Below, piece after piece: positions 1 through 9,831 of a stretch of DNA of 64,000 nucleotides. Source of the stretch: RGIG7450 sp045633565 (GTDB lineage Bacteria; Bacillota; Clostridia; RUG12999). Where the stretch lies: assembly GCA_045633565.1 (NCBI GenBank), contig JAZQYO010000024.1, positions 1 through 64,000 on the forward strand. Reading direction: 5' to 3'. Position numbers and translations under genes: made by a program. The notes beneath the pieces were generated by a model, which was given only the letters and a program-made list of their open reading frames with translations, was not told the DNA's origin and ran no database searches. Every line of letters begins with the position of its first letter. Positions within the stretch are counted from its first letter, which is position 1.

Positions 1-430
<430 letters not shown>

Positions 431-599
431 TGGTATATATATCAGCCGTAGCTGTACATATCTAAAAGTTTAATTTAGCTCATTTGTTCACTTGACGTTT
501 GTTTGTCTTGTTTCCAAAATTACTCTTTGTATATTAATAAGAGCCTGCACTGTTCAATTTTCAAGTTCCGTTTTGCTCTTCTCTCAAGAGCGGAATTTG

Positions 600-628
600 A
601 TTATATCACATAATCTTTCCTTTGTCAA
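600..628 (-). promoter_or_regulatory. rrn promoter P2
   Basis: Read leftwards, TTGACA (623-628), a 17-nt spacer and TATAAT (600-605) form a perfect consensus promoter about 170 bp upstream of the 16S start. It is followed by an AT-rich leader (431-599) that contains a GAAAATTGAACA segment typical of Firmicute rRNA leaders. No gene is seen in 431-797. Confidence 0.85.
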
Positions 629-702
629 GAACTTTTTTTAATTTTTTTAAAAGTTTTTTGACTTGCATTTTATGTGCCTCCTGCCTTCGCAGGTGGACTT
701 TT

Positions 703-732
703 AGTATATCACATTCTACATACCCTTGTCAA
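703..732 (-). promoter_or_regulatory. rrn promoter P1
   Basis: Read leftwards, TTGACA (727-732), an 18-nt spacer and TATACT (703-708). It lies about 100 bp upstream of P2, giving the tandem promoter arrangement usual for rRNA operons. A small hairpin (CCTGC, CTTC loop, GCAGG; 680-693) sits between the two promoters. Confidence 0.75.
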
Positions 733-745
733 TACCTTTTCGTGG

Positions 746-778
746 CAAAAAAAGTTCCGCCACAGTATGGCGGAACTT
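746..778 (-). terminator. Rho-independent terminator of the 3D-domain gene
   Basis: A 10-bp stem (AAGTTCCGCC at 752-761 pairing with GGCGGAACTT at 769-778) is followed, on the minus strand, by a run of T. It lies 20 bp after the stop of the leftward gene and just ahead of the rRNA promoters, so it insulates the two units. Confidence 0.85.
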
Positions 779-797
779 ACGATTCTTTTATTCACTT

Positions 798-1868
798 TTA
801 ATTCAAAATATATACTTTAACCTGTCTTCTGCCGAAACTAATTGCTTCGGAGTGGCTATCCATGAAAAGGTCAACTCTGTTACCTTTTATTGCTCCGCCT
901 GTATCGCCGGCGATTGCGTATCCATAATCCGGATATGAGTCCATTGACTCAACATAAACTTTTGTACCAAGCGGAATAACTTTCGGGTCAACTGCTATTA
1001 CACCACGCTGCGCCTGCATACCGCTCGCGGTAATTCCATAGCCTCTGTCGCCAGGATTTTTCCCGCAGCTTGCGTACGAAAGGTCATACGCAGATGCTGA
1101 ACATGTCATAACCGACGAATAGTTAAGTGTACCGCTACTTGTACGGTCCACACCACCACGGGAGGTTTTGCCTCCATGGTAGCTTACACCATATTCGCTT
1201 ACCTGATTTACAGGTTCACTTACAATTTTTTCTCCGGCAAGTTCACGACTTACCTCTTCACCATTGTGGTAAACAACCTTGTAGTAAAGCTCTTTTGTTC
1301 CGGCTTTACCTTCCGTTTTAATATTGGTTGTTCCACGAGCCAGACTGCTGTTAGGAGTTGATATTGTTTTGTAAGGAATACTTTCCTCAACAGTAATCAA
1401 ATCCTCTGCCACCTGTGTGATTTCAATTTTTGTTCCTTTGTGTACTACGCTATCCAACGGAGGGTTTACAATATCATACTCGCTTAAAATTATGCCGTTG
1501 GCTTCAAGAGCCTTGGACACTGTCTGCGATGCTGCATGAATTACAACCCTCTCATTTCCGAGTGTTACATCAATCGGAAATGCTCTTGCTATAGTAATAC
1601 TCTGGTTTTCTTTCAAACTCGATGCAAGAGGCGGAGAAACAATGTCGTGTTCTCCGACTGCAATGTTGTTGTGGGCAAGAATCAGACCCACAGTTTTGTC
1701 CATAGTTGTAATAACCTTAGGACTTGAACCGTCAATTGTTACCGTGACGGTTTTGATGGATAAAAGCGTAGAGGTGGTCATTACAGTTACGGCAGCAAGC
1801 ACAAGCAGTATTGCCTGTGACAGTCTTAAGGATAAAATCCCGGAGACCGCTTTTCGCATACCAAACAT
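798..1868 (-). CDS. Cell-wall protein with DUF348, G5 and 3D domains (YabE/resuscitation-factor type)
   Basis: A 356-residue envelope protein. One N-terminal membrane or signal segment lies at about residues 17-38. Two DUF348 (YabE-type) repeats follow, each with a V(S/N)PPL core, then a G5 domain at about 150-225, which in known proteins binds wall sugars. The C-terminal 3D domain (about 265-356) carries the family's conserved acidic residues (AVDPKVIPLGTKV, GDTGG, NRVDLFM) and resembles lytic transglycosylase catalytic cores. The likely role is peptidoglycan remodelling during growth or outgrowth. I chose the start at 1868 because AAAGGAG lies 10 nt upstream, while the upstream extension in frame has no ribosome site. 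Its promoter is at 1897-1925. The enzymatic activity is inferred from the family, not shown. Confidence 0.9.
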   Translation of the reverse strand: MFGMRKAVSGILSLRLSQAILLVLAAVTVMTTSTLLSIKTVTVTIDGSSPKVITTMDKTVGLILAHNNIAVGEHDIVSPPLASSLKENQSITIARAFPIDVTLGNERVVIHAASQTVSKALEANGIILSEYDIVNPPLDSVVHKGTKIEITQVAEDLITVEESIPYKTISTPNSSLARGTTNIKTEGKAGTKELYYKVVYHNGEEVSRELAGEKIVSEPVNQVSEYGVSYHGGKTSRGGVDRTSSGTLNYSSVMTCSASAYDLSYASCGKNPGDRGYGITASGMQAQRGVIAVDPKVIPLGTKVYVESMDSYPDYGYAIAGDTGGAIKGNRVDLFMDSHSEAISFGRRQVKVYILN

Positions 1869-1896
1869 TTTAACACATCTCCTTTCACCGCCGACT

Positions 1897-1925
1897 ATTC
1901 TACTATATTTTTTTTTGTTTGTCAA
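1897..1925 (-). promoter_or_regulatory. Promoter of the 3D-domain gene
   Basis: Read leftwards, TTGACA (1920-1925), a 17-nt spacer and TAGAAT (1897-1902), placed about 30 bp before the start codon at 1868. Confidence 0.75.
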
Positions 1926-1948
1926 ATTTTCGTTTGATGTATTTCATA

Positions 1949-1977
1949 TTGACAACGGAAAAAAATAAGTGTAAAAT
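1949..1977 (+). promoter_or_regulatory. Promoter ahead of the murC leader
   Basis: TTGACA (1949-1954), a 17-nt spacer and TAAAAT (1972-1977). The predicted transcript start is near 1984, about 264 nt before murC, and is divergent from the promoter of the 3D-domain gene. Confidence 0.7.
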
Positions 1978-1983
1978 AGAATA

Positions 1984-2247
1984 TATTGTGGTTTCATCGG
2001 AATAAAATAAAACTGAACCACAGTATCTGCACAAGCGGTTTTTCAATCTCTGTCAATGTCTAATTTGATAGCTTTTGTGCATTTTCTACAATTGGAAATA
2101 TTTTTCATTTTTGTTTTATAGTAAAATTATATAATATTTGTCCGGCAAATATTCCTGTTTAGTAAAATTGTAGAAAAAAGTTGCTATTTTTTTGCTTTTG
2201 TCCGGCAATAATTACAATAAAAAAATGTAAAAAAGAAGGTTTTTTGA
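1984..2247 (+). other. Long structured murC leader or unassigned small RNA
   Basis: No open reading frame fits this stretch. The expected transcript starts with a hairpin (TGTGGTTTCA at 1987-1996 pairs with TGAACCACA at 2014-2022, one bulge). A second, larger stem-loop follows (TGCACAAGC at 2028-2036 with GCTTTTGTGCA at 2071-2081). Further on, two copies of an AGTAAAATT...TTTGTCCGGCAA unit occur (about 2120-2148 and 2161-2208), and the first contains the perfect inverted repeat AATATTTG/CAAATATT (2133-2153). I see no T-rich terminator, so it may be a 5' leader of murC rather than a separate RNA. I recognise no riboswitch class. Confidence 0.35.
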
Positions 2248-3612
2248 ATGAAAAATGCTTTTTTTGATAAAAAGAAATTTCATTTCATAGGTGTTGGTGG
2301 TATCAGCATGAGTGGTCTTGCTGAGTTTTTCCTGTCAAAAGGCTATGAAGTTTCCGGTTCGGATATAAATTATTCAGACGTTATTTGTCATTTAGAGGGA
2401 TTGGGACTGAAGTTTTTCCAGGGTCACAATTTCGAAAACGTTCACGGGGTGGATGCGGTTATTTTCACTTCTGCGGTTAAGTCTGATAATCCTGAGCTTG
2501 CCGAAGCTTCACGTTTGGGAATTGAAACGGTAAGCCGTGCACAACTGCTCGGCTATATAATGGATAATTATAAAAAATCCATTGCTGTCGCCGGAACTCA
2601 TGGCAAAACAACCGTAACCTCTATGATTTCATATATTTTCGAAAAACTCGGCGAAGATCCAACCATACTCGTGGGCGCTCACCTTGATATCATTGGCGGA
2701 AATATAAAAATGGGAAAGGGCGATTACTTTATTGTCGAGGCATGTGAATACTGCCGTAGTTTTCTTAGCTTTTTCCCTCATTCGGCAACCATATTAAATG
2801 TGGAACCGGACCATCTTGATTATTTTAAAGATGCGAATGATTATCACTGTGCCTATAGCGAATTTCTAAGTAACGTAAATTATAATGGTTTTGTTGTTGC
2901 CTGCTTCGATGACGCTGACCTTATGAAGCTTTGTGAAAACACTCCCCAAAAGCTGGTAACCTACGGACTTTCCGGTGGCGACTTTACGGCTGCTGATATA
3001 ACGTCAGATTTATCCGGCACAAACTATGTATTATTATATAAGGAAGAAAAGTTGTGCAATGTGTCACTTTCTCTGCATGGTGCGCACAATATTTCCAATT
3101 CACTGGCAGCTCTCGCAAACGCATATATGTACGGACTTAATATGGACAAAGCTGCAGAAGCTTTGAAAGATTTCAAGGGTGCTTCAAGACGTTTTGAATT
3201 TCGTGGCAAGCTCAGCGGTGCAAATGTTTATGACGATTATGCCCATCATCCTACTGAAATCCGGGCAACTCTTGACACAGCCCGCGAAGCAACAGAAGGA
3301 AAAATCATCTGCATATTCCAGCCACATACCTATTCACGCACATTAACTTTATTTGATGAATTTGTTACTGCTTTTGACAAGGCAGACATTCTAATTCTTG
3401 CAGATATATATGCAGCACGCGAAAAAGATAACGGAGAGGTTTCTTCCAAAATGCTCGCCGACAAAATTCGTGGGCATTTTCAGGAGTGTATATATATAGG
3501 TAGCTTTGAAGATATTGCAACAAAAGTTAAGTCTGTTGCCGGTGAAAAAGATACTGTAATTATAATGGGCGCCGGAGATATTGTAAAACTAACCGACATT
3601 TTATTACAATAA
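2248..3612 (+). CDS. murC: UDP-N-acetylmuramate--L-alanine ligase
   Basis: A cytoplasmic ATP-dependent ligase that adds L-alanine to UDP-MurNAc, the first amino acid of the peptidoglycan stem peptide. The 454-residue length is standard. The N-terminal Rossmann part opens with HFIGVGGISMSGLA (about 12-25). The Mur ligase P-loop GTHGKTT is at residues 116-122, followed by the central-domain EACEY and NVEPDHLDYF motifs. The C-terminal domain has the YDDYAHHPTEI signature and FQPHTYSRT. The ATG is preceded by AGAAGG. It is followed closely by a wall amidase gene, so both may act in envelope synthesis. The upstream region is unusually long (see leader). Confidence 0.97.
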   Translation: MKNAFFDKKKFHFIGVGGISMSGLAEFFLSKGYEVSGSDINYSDVICHLEGLGLKFFQGHNFENVHGVDAVIFTSAVKSDNPELAEASRLGIETVSRAQLLGYIMDNYKKSIAVAGTHGKTTVTSMISYIFEKLGEDPTILVGAHLDIIGGNIKMGKGDYFIVEACEYCRSFLSFFPHSATILNVEPDHLDYFKDANDYHCAYSEFLSNVNYNGFVVACFDDADLMKLCENTPQKLVTYGLSGGDFTAADITSDLSGTNYVLLYKEEKLCNVSLSLHGAHNISNSLAALANAYMYGLNMDKAAEALKDFKGASRRFEFRGKLSGANVYDDYAHHPTEIRATLDTAREATEGKIICIFQPHTYSRTLTLFDEFVTAFDKADILILADIYAAREKDNGEVSSKMLADKIRGHFQECIYIGSFEDIATKVKSVAGEKDTVIIMGAGDIVKLTDILLQ

Positions 3613-3700
3613 TGTTACTTTTGTGTTAAAGCAAAGGAAAGTTTCTTCCTCGTGTCGAATTATAAAGGATATACTATCTTTTTGTCCCTGGAGAAAACTT

Positions 3701-5179
3701 ATGAAACTACGATTACTAAACTTTCTAATAATTATAATAATCATCCTGAGCGTTTTTAATAGCGTTGTTCTCGCAGACGATATAAAGCTGTTTTTGGATG
3801 GAAACCCTATTTCGTGCGACGTTCCGCCGACTATTATCAACGACCGCACAATGGTACCGGTGCGTGCATTTTTGGAAGCACTTGATGCAAGAGTTTCCTG
3901 GAATGATGAAAAAAAACAGGTAACGGCACGGACCGATGATACAAAAATCATTCTTGTTATAGGTTCAAATGTAGCTTATGTAAATTCAGTTTTAAAAAGT
4001 CTTGACTCACCCCCTGTCATAGTGGACAGCAGAACCTTAGTTCCGGTAAGATTCATTTCCGAATCGCTGGGTTATGAGGTAAGATGGGTGGAAAAATCCC
4101 GTTCAGTTTTTATAAAAACGCCAAAGAATACTGAACCTGAAAAAGATGAGAATACCAATGCAGATACAACTGCTCCTGCAGAAACAAGTATTACTTCTAT
4201 GGTTTATTCGGTTTCCGGAAACAGTTTTGTGATGAAATTCACTTTTTCATCCCCACTTTCGGGTTACAGTCTTTATAATCTTGATAATCCTGTACGAACT
4301 GTGCTTGAACTTGGCGGAGCATCATATTCCGGCAGTAAAACCATTACGGTTGAAAGTGGCGGTATTAAACAAATCCGCACTGCAAATCACGATAGTTATT
4401 ATAAAGTTGTGGCAGACCTTGAAGAGGTTTTGGATAAAAAGTTTACGCTTGCCTCAAACAAGCTTTCAGCAACACTTACACTGACAGCTTCTTCGGCAAT
4501 CGACTCGTCTGATATTGAGTCGGACCTGCCTTCCACAAATAAACCTTCGTATGAAGAGGAGAGTATTGAAATTATTTATGATAAATACTGGGAAGTGACT
4601 GACCAATCGATTGTAGTTTTAGATGCCGGCCACGGCGGAACAGATGTGGGCGCAATCGGCTACAATGAGGACGGAGAAAAGGTTTTTTACGAAAAGGACC
4701 TAAACCTTACTGTAACTCTTGAGGTTGCACGTATTTTAAAAGAGCATGGCGTAAATGTTCTGCTTACCCGTTCGGATGACAGTTCACTTGCATTAAGCCA
4801 GAGATATACTTTCTCCAACGCAAACAATGCTCTTTTATTTGTGAGTATACATCATAATTCACATGCAACTTCTACCCCTTCGGGAGCTCTTACTCTTTTC
4901 AGCGAGGACAAAGATGTAAAATACCCCAATCTTAAGTCCTCAGAAAGCATTGCAGAAACAATACAAAAACACCTCACAGAGGCAACCGGACTTTATGACG
5001 GTGGCACACGTTCAGAGGACGAGCTTGCCGTGCTTCGTGGCACTGAGACTTCTGCTGTACTTATTGAGGTAGCTTTTGTAAGCAATTATGATGACCAGGA
5101 ATTTTTACTTGATGAAGAAAACCTTAACAAAGCAGCTGCAGGAATTGCAGCAGGCATACTTGAGGTTTTAGAGGATTAA
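3701..5179 (+). CDS. N-acetylmuramoyl-L-alanine amidase with stalk and AMIN domains
   Basis: A secreted or membrane-anchored peptidoglycan hydrolase of 492 residues that cleaves the bond between MurNAc and L-alanine. In order: a signal or membrane segment rich in Ile/Leu (about 5-24), a copper amine oxidase N-terminal-like stalk domain with two MVPVRAFLEAL/LVPVRFISESL repeats (about 27-130), an acidic Thr-rich linker, an AMIN domain (about 165-265) and an Amidase_3 catalytic domain (about 305-490). The zinc-site motifs LDAGHGG, FVSIHHNSH and LIEVAFVSN are present. The start at 3701 is preferred because it begins directly before the signal segment with TGGAG upstream; the in-frame extension to 3623 would bury the signal peptide. 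Confidence 0.93.
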   Translation: MKLRLLNFLIIIIIILSVFNSVVLADDIKLFLDGNPISCDVPPTIINDRTMVPVRAFLEALDARVSWNDEKKQVTARTDDTKIILVIGSNVAYVNSVLKSLDSPPVIVDSRTLVPVRFISESLGYEVRWVEKSRSVFIKTPKNTEPEKDENTNADTTAPAETSITSMVYSVSGNSFVMKFTFSSPLSGYSLYNLDNPVRTVLELGGASYSGSKTITVESGGIKQIRTANHDSYYKVVADLEEVLDKKFTLASNKLSATLTLTASSAIDSSDIESDLPSTNKPSYEEESIEIIYDKYWEVTDQSIVVLDAGHGGTDVGAIGYNEDGEKVFYEKDLNLTVTLEVARILKEHGVNVLLTRSDDSSLALSQRYTFSNANNALLFVSIHHNSHATSTPSGALTLFSEDKDVKYPNLKSSESIAETIQKHLTEATGLYDGGTRSEDELAVLRGTETSAVLIEVAFVSNYDDQEFLLDEENLNKAAAGIAAGILEVLED

Positions 5180-5181
5180 TT

Positions 5182-5664
5182 ATGTTCAACCTTGTTCTTG
5201 TCGAACCGGAAATCCCGCAAAACACCGGAAATATTGCACGTACCTGCAGTGTTACCGGTGCAAATCTTCATATTATTGAACCCATGGGATTTAAAATTGA
5301 TGACAAAAAGTTAAAACGTGCCGGTCTTGATTACTGGCATCTGCTGAATATAACATACTATAAAAATCTGGACGATTTTTTTGAAAGAAACAGGGGCGGA
5401 AACTTTTATTTCTGCACCACAAAAGCGCCCTGTTGCTATACAGACCACGAGTATAAGGACGGAGATTTCTTCTTTTTCGGCAAAGAAACTGCCGGGCTTC
5501 CCGAAAGTCTTTTGTCAGCTAATCTTGACCGATGTATCCGCATTCCCATGCGGGAAGAAACCCGTTCACTCAATCTTTCAAACTCTGTTGCAATCGTTTT
5601 GTACGAGGCTCTTCGCCAGACAGAGTTTGCCTCGCTTAATGAAACTTCTGCATATTTTGATTAG
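5182..5664 (+). CDS. trmL: tRNA (cytidine(34)-2'-O)-methyltransferase
   Basis: A SPOUT-class methyltransferase of 160 residues, which matches the short TrmL form and lacks the extra RNA-binding domain of larger SpoU relatives. It methylates the ribose of the wobble base in leucine tRNAs using S-adenosylmethionine. Diagnostic motifs are the N-terminal VEPEIPQNTGNIARTC, the knot segment FFFGKETAGLPE and the C-terminal IPMREETRSLNLSNSVAIVLYE. The ATG follows the amidase stop by 2 nt and uses the GAGG inside the preceding coding end, so it is probably translationally coupled. Confidence 0.96.
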   Translation: MFNLVLVEPEIPQNTGNIARTCSVTGANLHIIEPMGFKIDDKKLKRAGLDYWHLLNITYYKNLDDFFERNRGGNFYFCTTKAPCCYTDHEYKDGDFFFFGKETAGLPESLLSANLDRCIRIPMREETRSLNLSNSVAIVLYEALRQTEFASLNETSAYFD

Positions 5665-5682
5665 AAACCGGAGAAGGCGAAA

Positions 5683-7617
5683 ATGATAAAGAATATTAAA
5701 TATCTTGAATATTCTCCCGATATGCCTCAGTCAAAAGAGTTGGCTGAGGCTGCCGGCATTTCTCCGCTTACCGCTGCAGTTGCATTAAACCGTGGGATAA
5801 AATCCAACCAGGAGCTTTCTTCATTTATTAAAAAATCCATCTACTGTCTCCACTCCCCGTATCTTATGAAGGATATGGACAGAGCAGTGGAGATTGTTAA
5901 AAGTGCCCTCTCCGGTGGTAAAAAAATCACTGTTTACGGGGACTATGACGTAGATGGGATAACTTCTGTGTCGATACTTGTAAAATATCTGTCCGGACTT
6001 GGTGCAGATGTTTCCTTCTACATACCAAGCCGTGAGTCTGAAGGCTATGGATTAAACTGTGAAGCTGTTAAAAAAATCCATAGCATGGGCACAAATCTTA
6101 TAATAACTGTCGACACGGGTATTACTGCGTGTGACGAAGTGGCTCTCGCCAAAGAGCTGGGTATGGAAATTCTTGTAACCGACCATCATCAGTGCCCTGA
6201 CATTTTACCCGACTGCGTGGTAATAAACCCGCACAGACCCGATTGTCCCTATCCGTTCAAATCACTTTCGGGCGTTGGCGTTGTGTTTAAACTGCTCTGT
6301 GCCCTTGAAAATGAGATTTCTCTGAAAATTCTTGATATGTTCGGCGATATTATTGCAACAGGCACAATTGCCGATGTGGTGGATTTGGTTGATGAAAACC
6401 GTATTATTGTTGATTTTGGACTTAAAAAACTAATGTCATCTCCAAACAAAGGGCTTGACGCTCTTATTGTGACATCCGGACTTCGCGGACGAACGATTGA
6501 CGCATCTACAATAGGTTTTTCAATCGCTCCACGCATCAACGCTGCCGGAAGAATAGGAAACCCCGAAAAAGCTGTTCAGCTTATATTATCCGAAAGCCTG
6601 TCCGAGTGTATGGAGCTTGCAAAATATCTTGACGAAGAAAACAAGGACCGTCAGCTCCAGGAAGCTGCTATTTTGCGTGATGCCGAGAAGATGGTTGAAA
6701 GTGATGAGTCTTTTAAAGACAAGTCCATTCTTGTTCTTTCAGGATATGGCTGGCATCATGGCATTATAGGTATAGTTGCTTCAAGGATTACTTCAAAATA
6801 TTATAAACCGTGTATGCTCATAAGCTGTGACGACGGAATTGGCAAGGGTTCGGGGCGCAGTGTTCCCGGTTTTAACCTTTTTGAAGCAATGAAAAGCTGT
6901 GGCGATGTGTTTGCAAAATACGGCGGTCATGAGCTTGCTGCAGGATTTACTCTGCCACCCGATAATATTGGTGCACTTGATGCCGCACTTAATAAATATG
7001 CTGCAGAAAACATGTCCGATGATGCAAAAACCCCGTCTGTTACTGTAGAATGTGAACTTCCGGTAAAATATATCACCCCGGAAGATATAGATAACCTCCG
7101 GCTTCTTGAGCCTTTCGGCGTTTCAAATCCCAAGCCATGCTTTATATGCAGTGGCGTCAGGATTTCGGGCAAACGCCTGATGGGTGATAAGGGGCAGCAT
7201 ATAAAACTAAGCCTCACCAAAGACGGTCAGACTTTTGAAGCGGTAGCTTTCCGCAGACCTGATATAAACGAAAAATTTGCTATAAATGATTATATTACGG
7301 TTATCGGCACGCTGACAATCAACGAATGGAATAATATTTCCACACCCCAGCTTATAATATCCGATATACTTCCCCCTCCCGAGGAGTTTAAAGATGCTCC
7401 TGACAGGGACAATTTAAAGGCAGTATACAAATATCTCAAGAGTATGGGCGATAAAGTTTTTGCACAGCTTGATGAAATTTCCGAAGGCGTTTTAAATGAT
7501 TTCGGCATCTCCCTTAAAAACAGTGAAATTTTAGATTGTCTTAACTTTTTCAGCCGTACGGGAGTAGCCGGATACACTCTTAAATCTGATGAAATTACCA
7601 TAACTTTTATAAAATAA
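5683..7617 (+). CDS. recJ: Single-stranded-DNA-specific exonuclease RecJ
   Basis: A 5'-3' single-strand DNA exonuclease of the DHH phosphoesterase superfamily, acting in recombination and repair. Metal-binding motifs are visible: DYDVDG at residues 87-92, VDTG at about 143-146, DHH at 167-169, and the DHHA1 RNA/DNA-binding motif GWHHGIIGIVASR near 360 with GSGRSVPGFNL. An OB-fold follows (about 460-560) and a short C-terminal tail of unclear function (about 570-644). The length of 644 residues lies within the family's range. GGAGAAGG precedes the ATG, and it follows trmL by 18 nt. Confidence 0.96.
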   Translation: MIKNIKYLEYSPDMPQSKELAEAAGISPLTAAVALNRGIKSNQELSSFIKKSIYCLHSPYLMKDMDRAVEIVKSALSGGKKITVYGDYDVDGITSVSILVKYLSGLGADVSFYIPSRESEGYGLNCEAVKKIHSMGTNLIITVDTGITACDEVALAKELGMEILVTDHHQCPDILPDCVVINPHRPDCPYPFKSLSGVGVVFKLLCALENEISLKILDMFGDIIATGTIADVVDLVDENRIIVDFGLKKLMSSPNKGLDALIVTSGLRGRTIDASTIGFSIAPRINAAGRIGNPEKAVQLILSESLSECMELAKYLDEENKDRQLQEAAILRDAEKMVESDESFKDKSILVLSGYGWHHGIIGIVASRITSKYYKPCMLISCDDGIGKGSGRSVPGFNLFEAMKSCGDVFAKYGGHELAAGFTLPPDNIGALDAALNKYAAENMSDDAKTPSVTVECELPVKYITPEDIDNLRLLEPFGVSNPKPCFICSGVRISGKRLMGDKGQHIKLSLTKDGQTFEAVAFRRPDINEKFAINDYITVIGTLTINEWNNISTPQLIISDILPPPEEFKDAPDRDNLKAVYKYLKSMGDKVFAQLDEISEGVLNDFGISLKNSEILDCLNFFSRTGVAGYTLKSDEITITFIK

Positions 7618-7652
7618 AACCATGATAATTCAAACTAAAAGGAGGTGCAGAT

Positions 7653-9821
7653 ATGCTTACTCACCAGGAACTTTATGAAACCTTAATGTCCGATATCCAA
7701 AAATCACATTCGGGCGGAAATATTGAAATTGTAACCAAAGCATATAATTTTGCTTTAAAAGCCCACGGCGACCAGAAACGTGTTTCGGGAGAGGATTATA
7801 TTTGTCATCCCCTGCAGGTTGCCATTATAATTTCCAATATGCTGCTTGACTGTGACACGATTGCAGCAGGCATACTGCACGATACTGTGGAGGATACCGA
7901 CGTAACTTTTCACGACCTTGAGCTTCAGTTTGGACAAAATGTTGCCCTTATGGTTGATGGTGTAACAAAACTTGGTAAAATCGCATTTGACACTCAGGAG
8001 GATGCTCAGATTGAGAACCTCCGTAAAATGTTTATGTCCACCGCACGTGACCTTCGTGTTATGCTTATAAAACTTGCAGACAGGCTGCACAACATGCGTA
8101 CAATGGACGTAATGCCTGACTATAAGCGTCGGCAGAAATCCAAAGAGACAATAGAGATATTTGCTCCCATTGCAGAACGTCTGGGTATGTTCAAAATCAA
8201 AGCAGAGCTTGAAAATCTTTCACTTAAATATCTCGACCCGATAGCTTACAACGAAATCACAACTTCTCTTAAAAATAAAATGTCAAGCAACAACCATATT
8301 GACACAATTACTGCTGTTTTAGAGAAAAAGCTTAAAGAAATAAACATAGAAGGCAGCGTATACGGCAGAATCAAGCACGTTTACAGTATCTTCAAAAAAA
8401 CTTATATGCAAGGCAGATTAATTGACGATATTTATGACATTTTTGCTGTTCGTGTAGTTGTTGAAACAATTCCCGAATGTTATGCCGTTTTAGGCATAAT
8501 CCACGATTTATACAAACCCATTCCGGGCAGAATAAAAGATTATATTGCTATGCCAAAACCCAACCTGTATCAGTCGCTTCATACAACTGTTATAGGTGAC
8601 GGCGGTATCCCTTTTGAAATCCAGATTCGTACAGAAGAAATGCACCGCATTGCAGAATATGGTATCGCGGCACACTGGAAATACAAAGACGGTATTCAGC
8701 ACGATAAGGATGAGTCTAAGTTTACTCACCTGCGTGAAATGCTCGAAATTCAGGGTAGCCTTACCGATAGTGAGGAGTTTATGCAAACCCTCAAAACGGA
8801 TATGTTTGCAGACGAAGTTTTTGTTTTCACCCCCAAAGGTGATGTCATTTCTCTGCCAACGGGAAGCTGCCCCATTGACTTTGCCTATGCAATTCACAGT
8901 GCAATCGGTTCAAAAATGACAGGTGCTAAAGTCAACGGCAAGCTTGTACCACTTTATTATCCTTTGAAAAACGGCGACATTGTAAATATTATTACATCAT
9001 CTTCTGTTCACGGCCCAAGCCGTGACTGGCTTAAGATTGTCCGCACATCAAACGCAAGACAGAAAATCAATCAATGGTTCAAACGTGAAAAACGTGATGA
9101 AAACATTGTCCGCGGCAAGGAAATTTTTGAAAAGGAAATTAAAAAATCCGGATTTTCTTATGCACTGATTTATAATGAAGATATAATAAATCATGAAATC
9201 GAGCGCAATCATTTTTCGTCAATTGACGATTTGTTTGCCGCAATTGGTTACGGCGGAATTCCTGCAACAAGAATAGTTTCTAAGCTGACCATGCATTATA
9301 AGCAAGAGCTTGCAAAACTGTCACCCGAGGAAAAAATATCTGTTTTCTCTCACAAGACCTCAAGCAACGGCGTTATCGTTACCGGTATTGACAACTGCCT
9401 GGTGCGTTTGTCACGTTGTTGTAACCCCGTTCCCGGAGACGACATTGTTGGTTATATCACTCGTGGCAGAGGTGTTAGTGTTCACCGCAAAGACTGCGTA
9501 AATGTAATAAACAATTTCGTCGGCGAAGGAGAAACTGACCGCCTTATTGAAGTCCAATGGGAAGAAAAACAGACTTCCGGCTCATACCTTGCAGAGCTTA
9601 TGGTAACCGCCGACGACCGTACAAATCTTTTGGCAGATGTTATGGTTATCATTTCGGAATTCAGAATTCCCACACATTCTTGTAATGCGAGAATTACAAA
9701 AGATATGGTCGGCATAATTTCTCTGACCGTGGAGGTAACCTCCTCTGCGCAGCTTGACAGTCTTATGAAAAAGCTTATGACTGTCCGCGGAGTAATTCAG
9801 GTTTCAAGAACAATGCAATAG
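7653..9821 (+). CDS. rel: Bifunctional (p)ppGpp synthetase/hydrolase (long Rel)
   Basis: The 722-residue long RSH enzyme that makes and degrades the alarmones ppGpp and pppGpp in response to amino-acid starvation on the ribosome. The N-terminal HD hydrolase domain is intact, with H52 in ICHPLQVA and H76-D77 in ILHDTVEDTD. The synthetase domain (about 235-350) carries GRIKDYIAMPKPNLYQSLHTT, and EIQIRTEEMHRIAEYGIAAHWKYK follows. A TGS domain starts near 388 (VFTPKGDVISLPTG), then the helical and CC-type segment with RCCNPVPGD, and an ACT domain fills about 644-722. Intact HD and synthetase motifs argue for both activities. A second, short alarmone synthetase lies at 51193. AAAGGAGG precedes the ATG. 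Confidence 0.97.
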   Translation: MLTHQELYETLMSDIQKSHSGGNIEIVTKAYNFALKAHGDQKRVSGEDYICHPLQVAIIISNMLLDCDTIAAGILHDTVEDTDVTFHDLELQFGQNVALMVDGVTKLGKIAFDTQEDAQIENLRKMFMSTARDLRVMLIKLADRLHNMRTMDVMPDYKRRQKSKETIEIFAPIAERLGMFKIKAELENLSLKYLDPIAYNEITTSLKNKMSSNNHIDTITAVLEKKLKEINIEGSVYGRIKHVYSIFKKTYMQGRLIDDIYDIFAVRVVVETIPECYAVLGIIHDLYKPIPGRIKDYIAMPKPNLYQSLHTTVIGDGGIPFEIQIRTEEMHRIAEYGIAAHWKYKDGIQHDKDESKFTHLREMLEIQGSLTDSEEFMQTLKTDMFADEVFVFTPKGDVISLPTGSCPIDFAYAIHSAIGSKMTGAKVNGKLVPLYYPLKNGDIVNIITSSSVHGPSRDWLKIVRTSNARQKINQWFKREKRDENIVRGKEIFEKEIKKSGFSYALIYNEDIINHEIERNHFSSIDDLFAAIGYGGIPATRIVSKLTMHYKQELAKLSPEEKISVFSHKTSSNGVIVTGIDNCLVRLSRCCNPVPGDDIVGYITRGRGVSVHRKDCVNVINNFVGEGETDRLIEVQWEEKQTSGSYLAELMVTADDRTNLLADVMVIISEFRIPTHSCNARITKDMVGIISLTVEVTSSAQLDSLMKKLMTVRGVIQVSRTMQ

Positions 9822-9831
9822 GAGAAAAAAC

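Noticed and set aside
1869..1925. Extended N-terminus (19 more residues) for the 3D-domain protein
   Set aside because: The upstream start codon lies on the -35 element of its own promoter and has no ribosome site. The ATG at 1868 has a good AAAGGAG.
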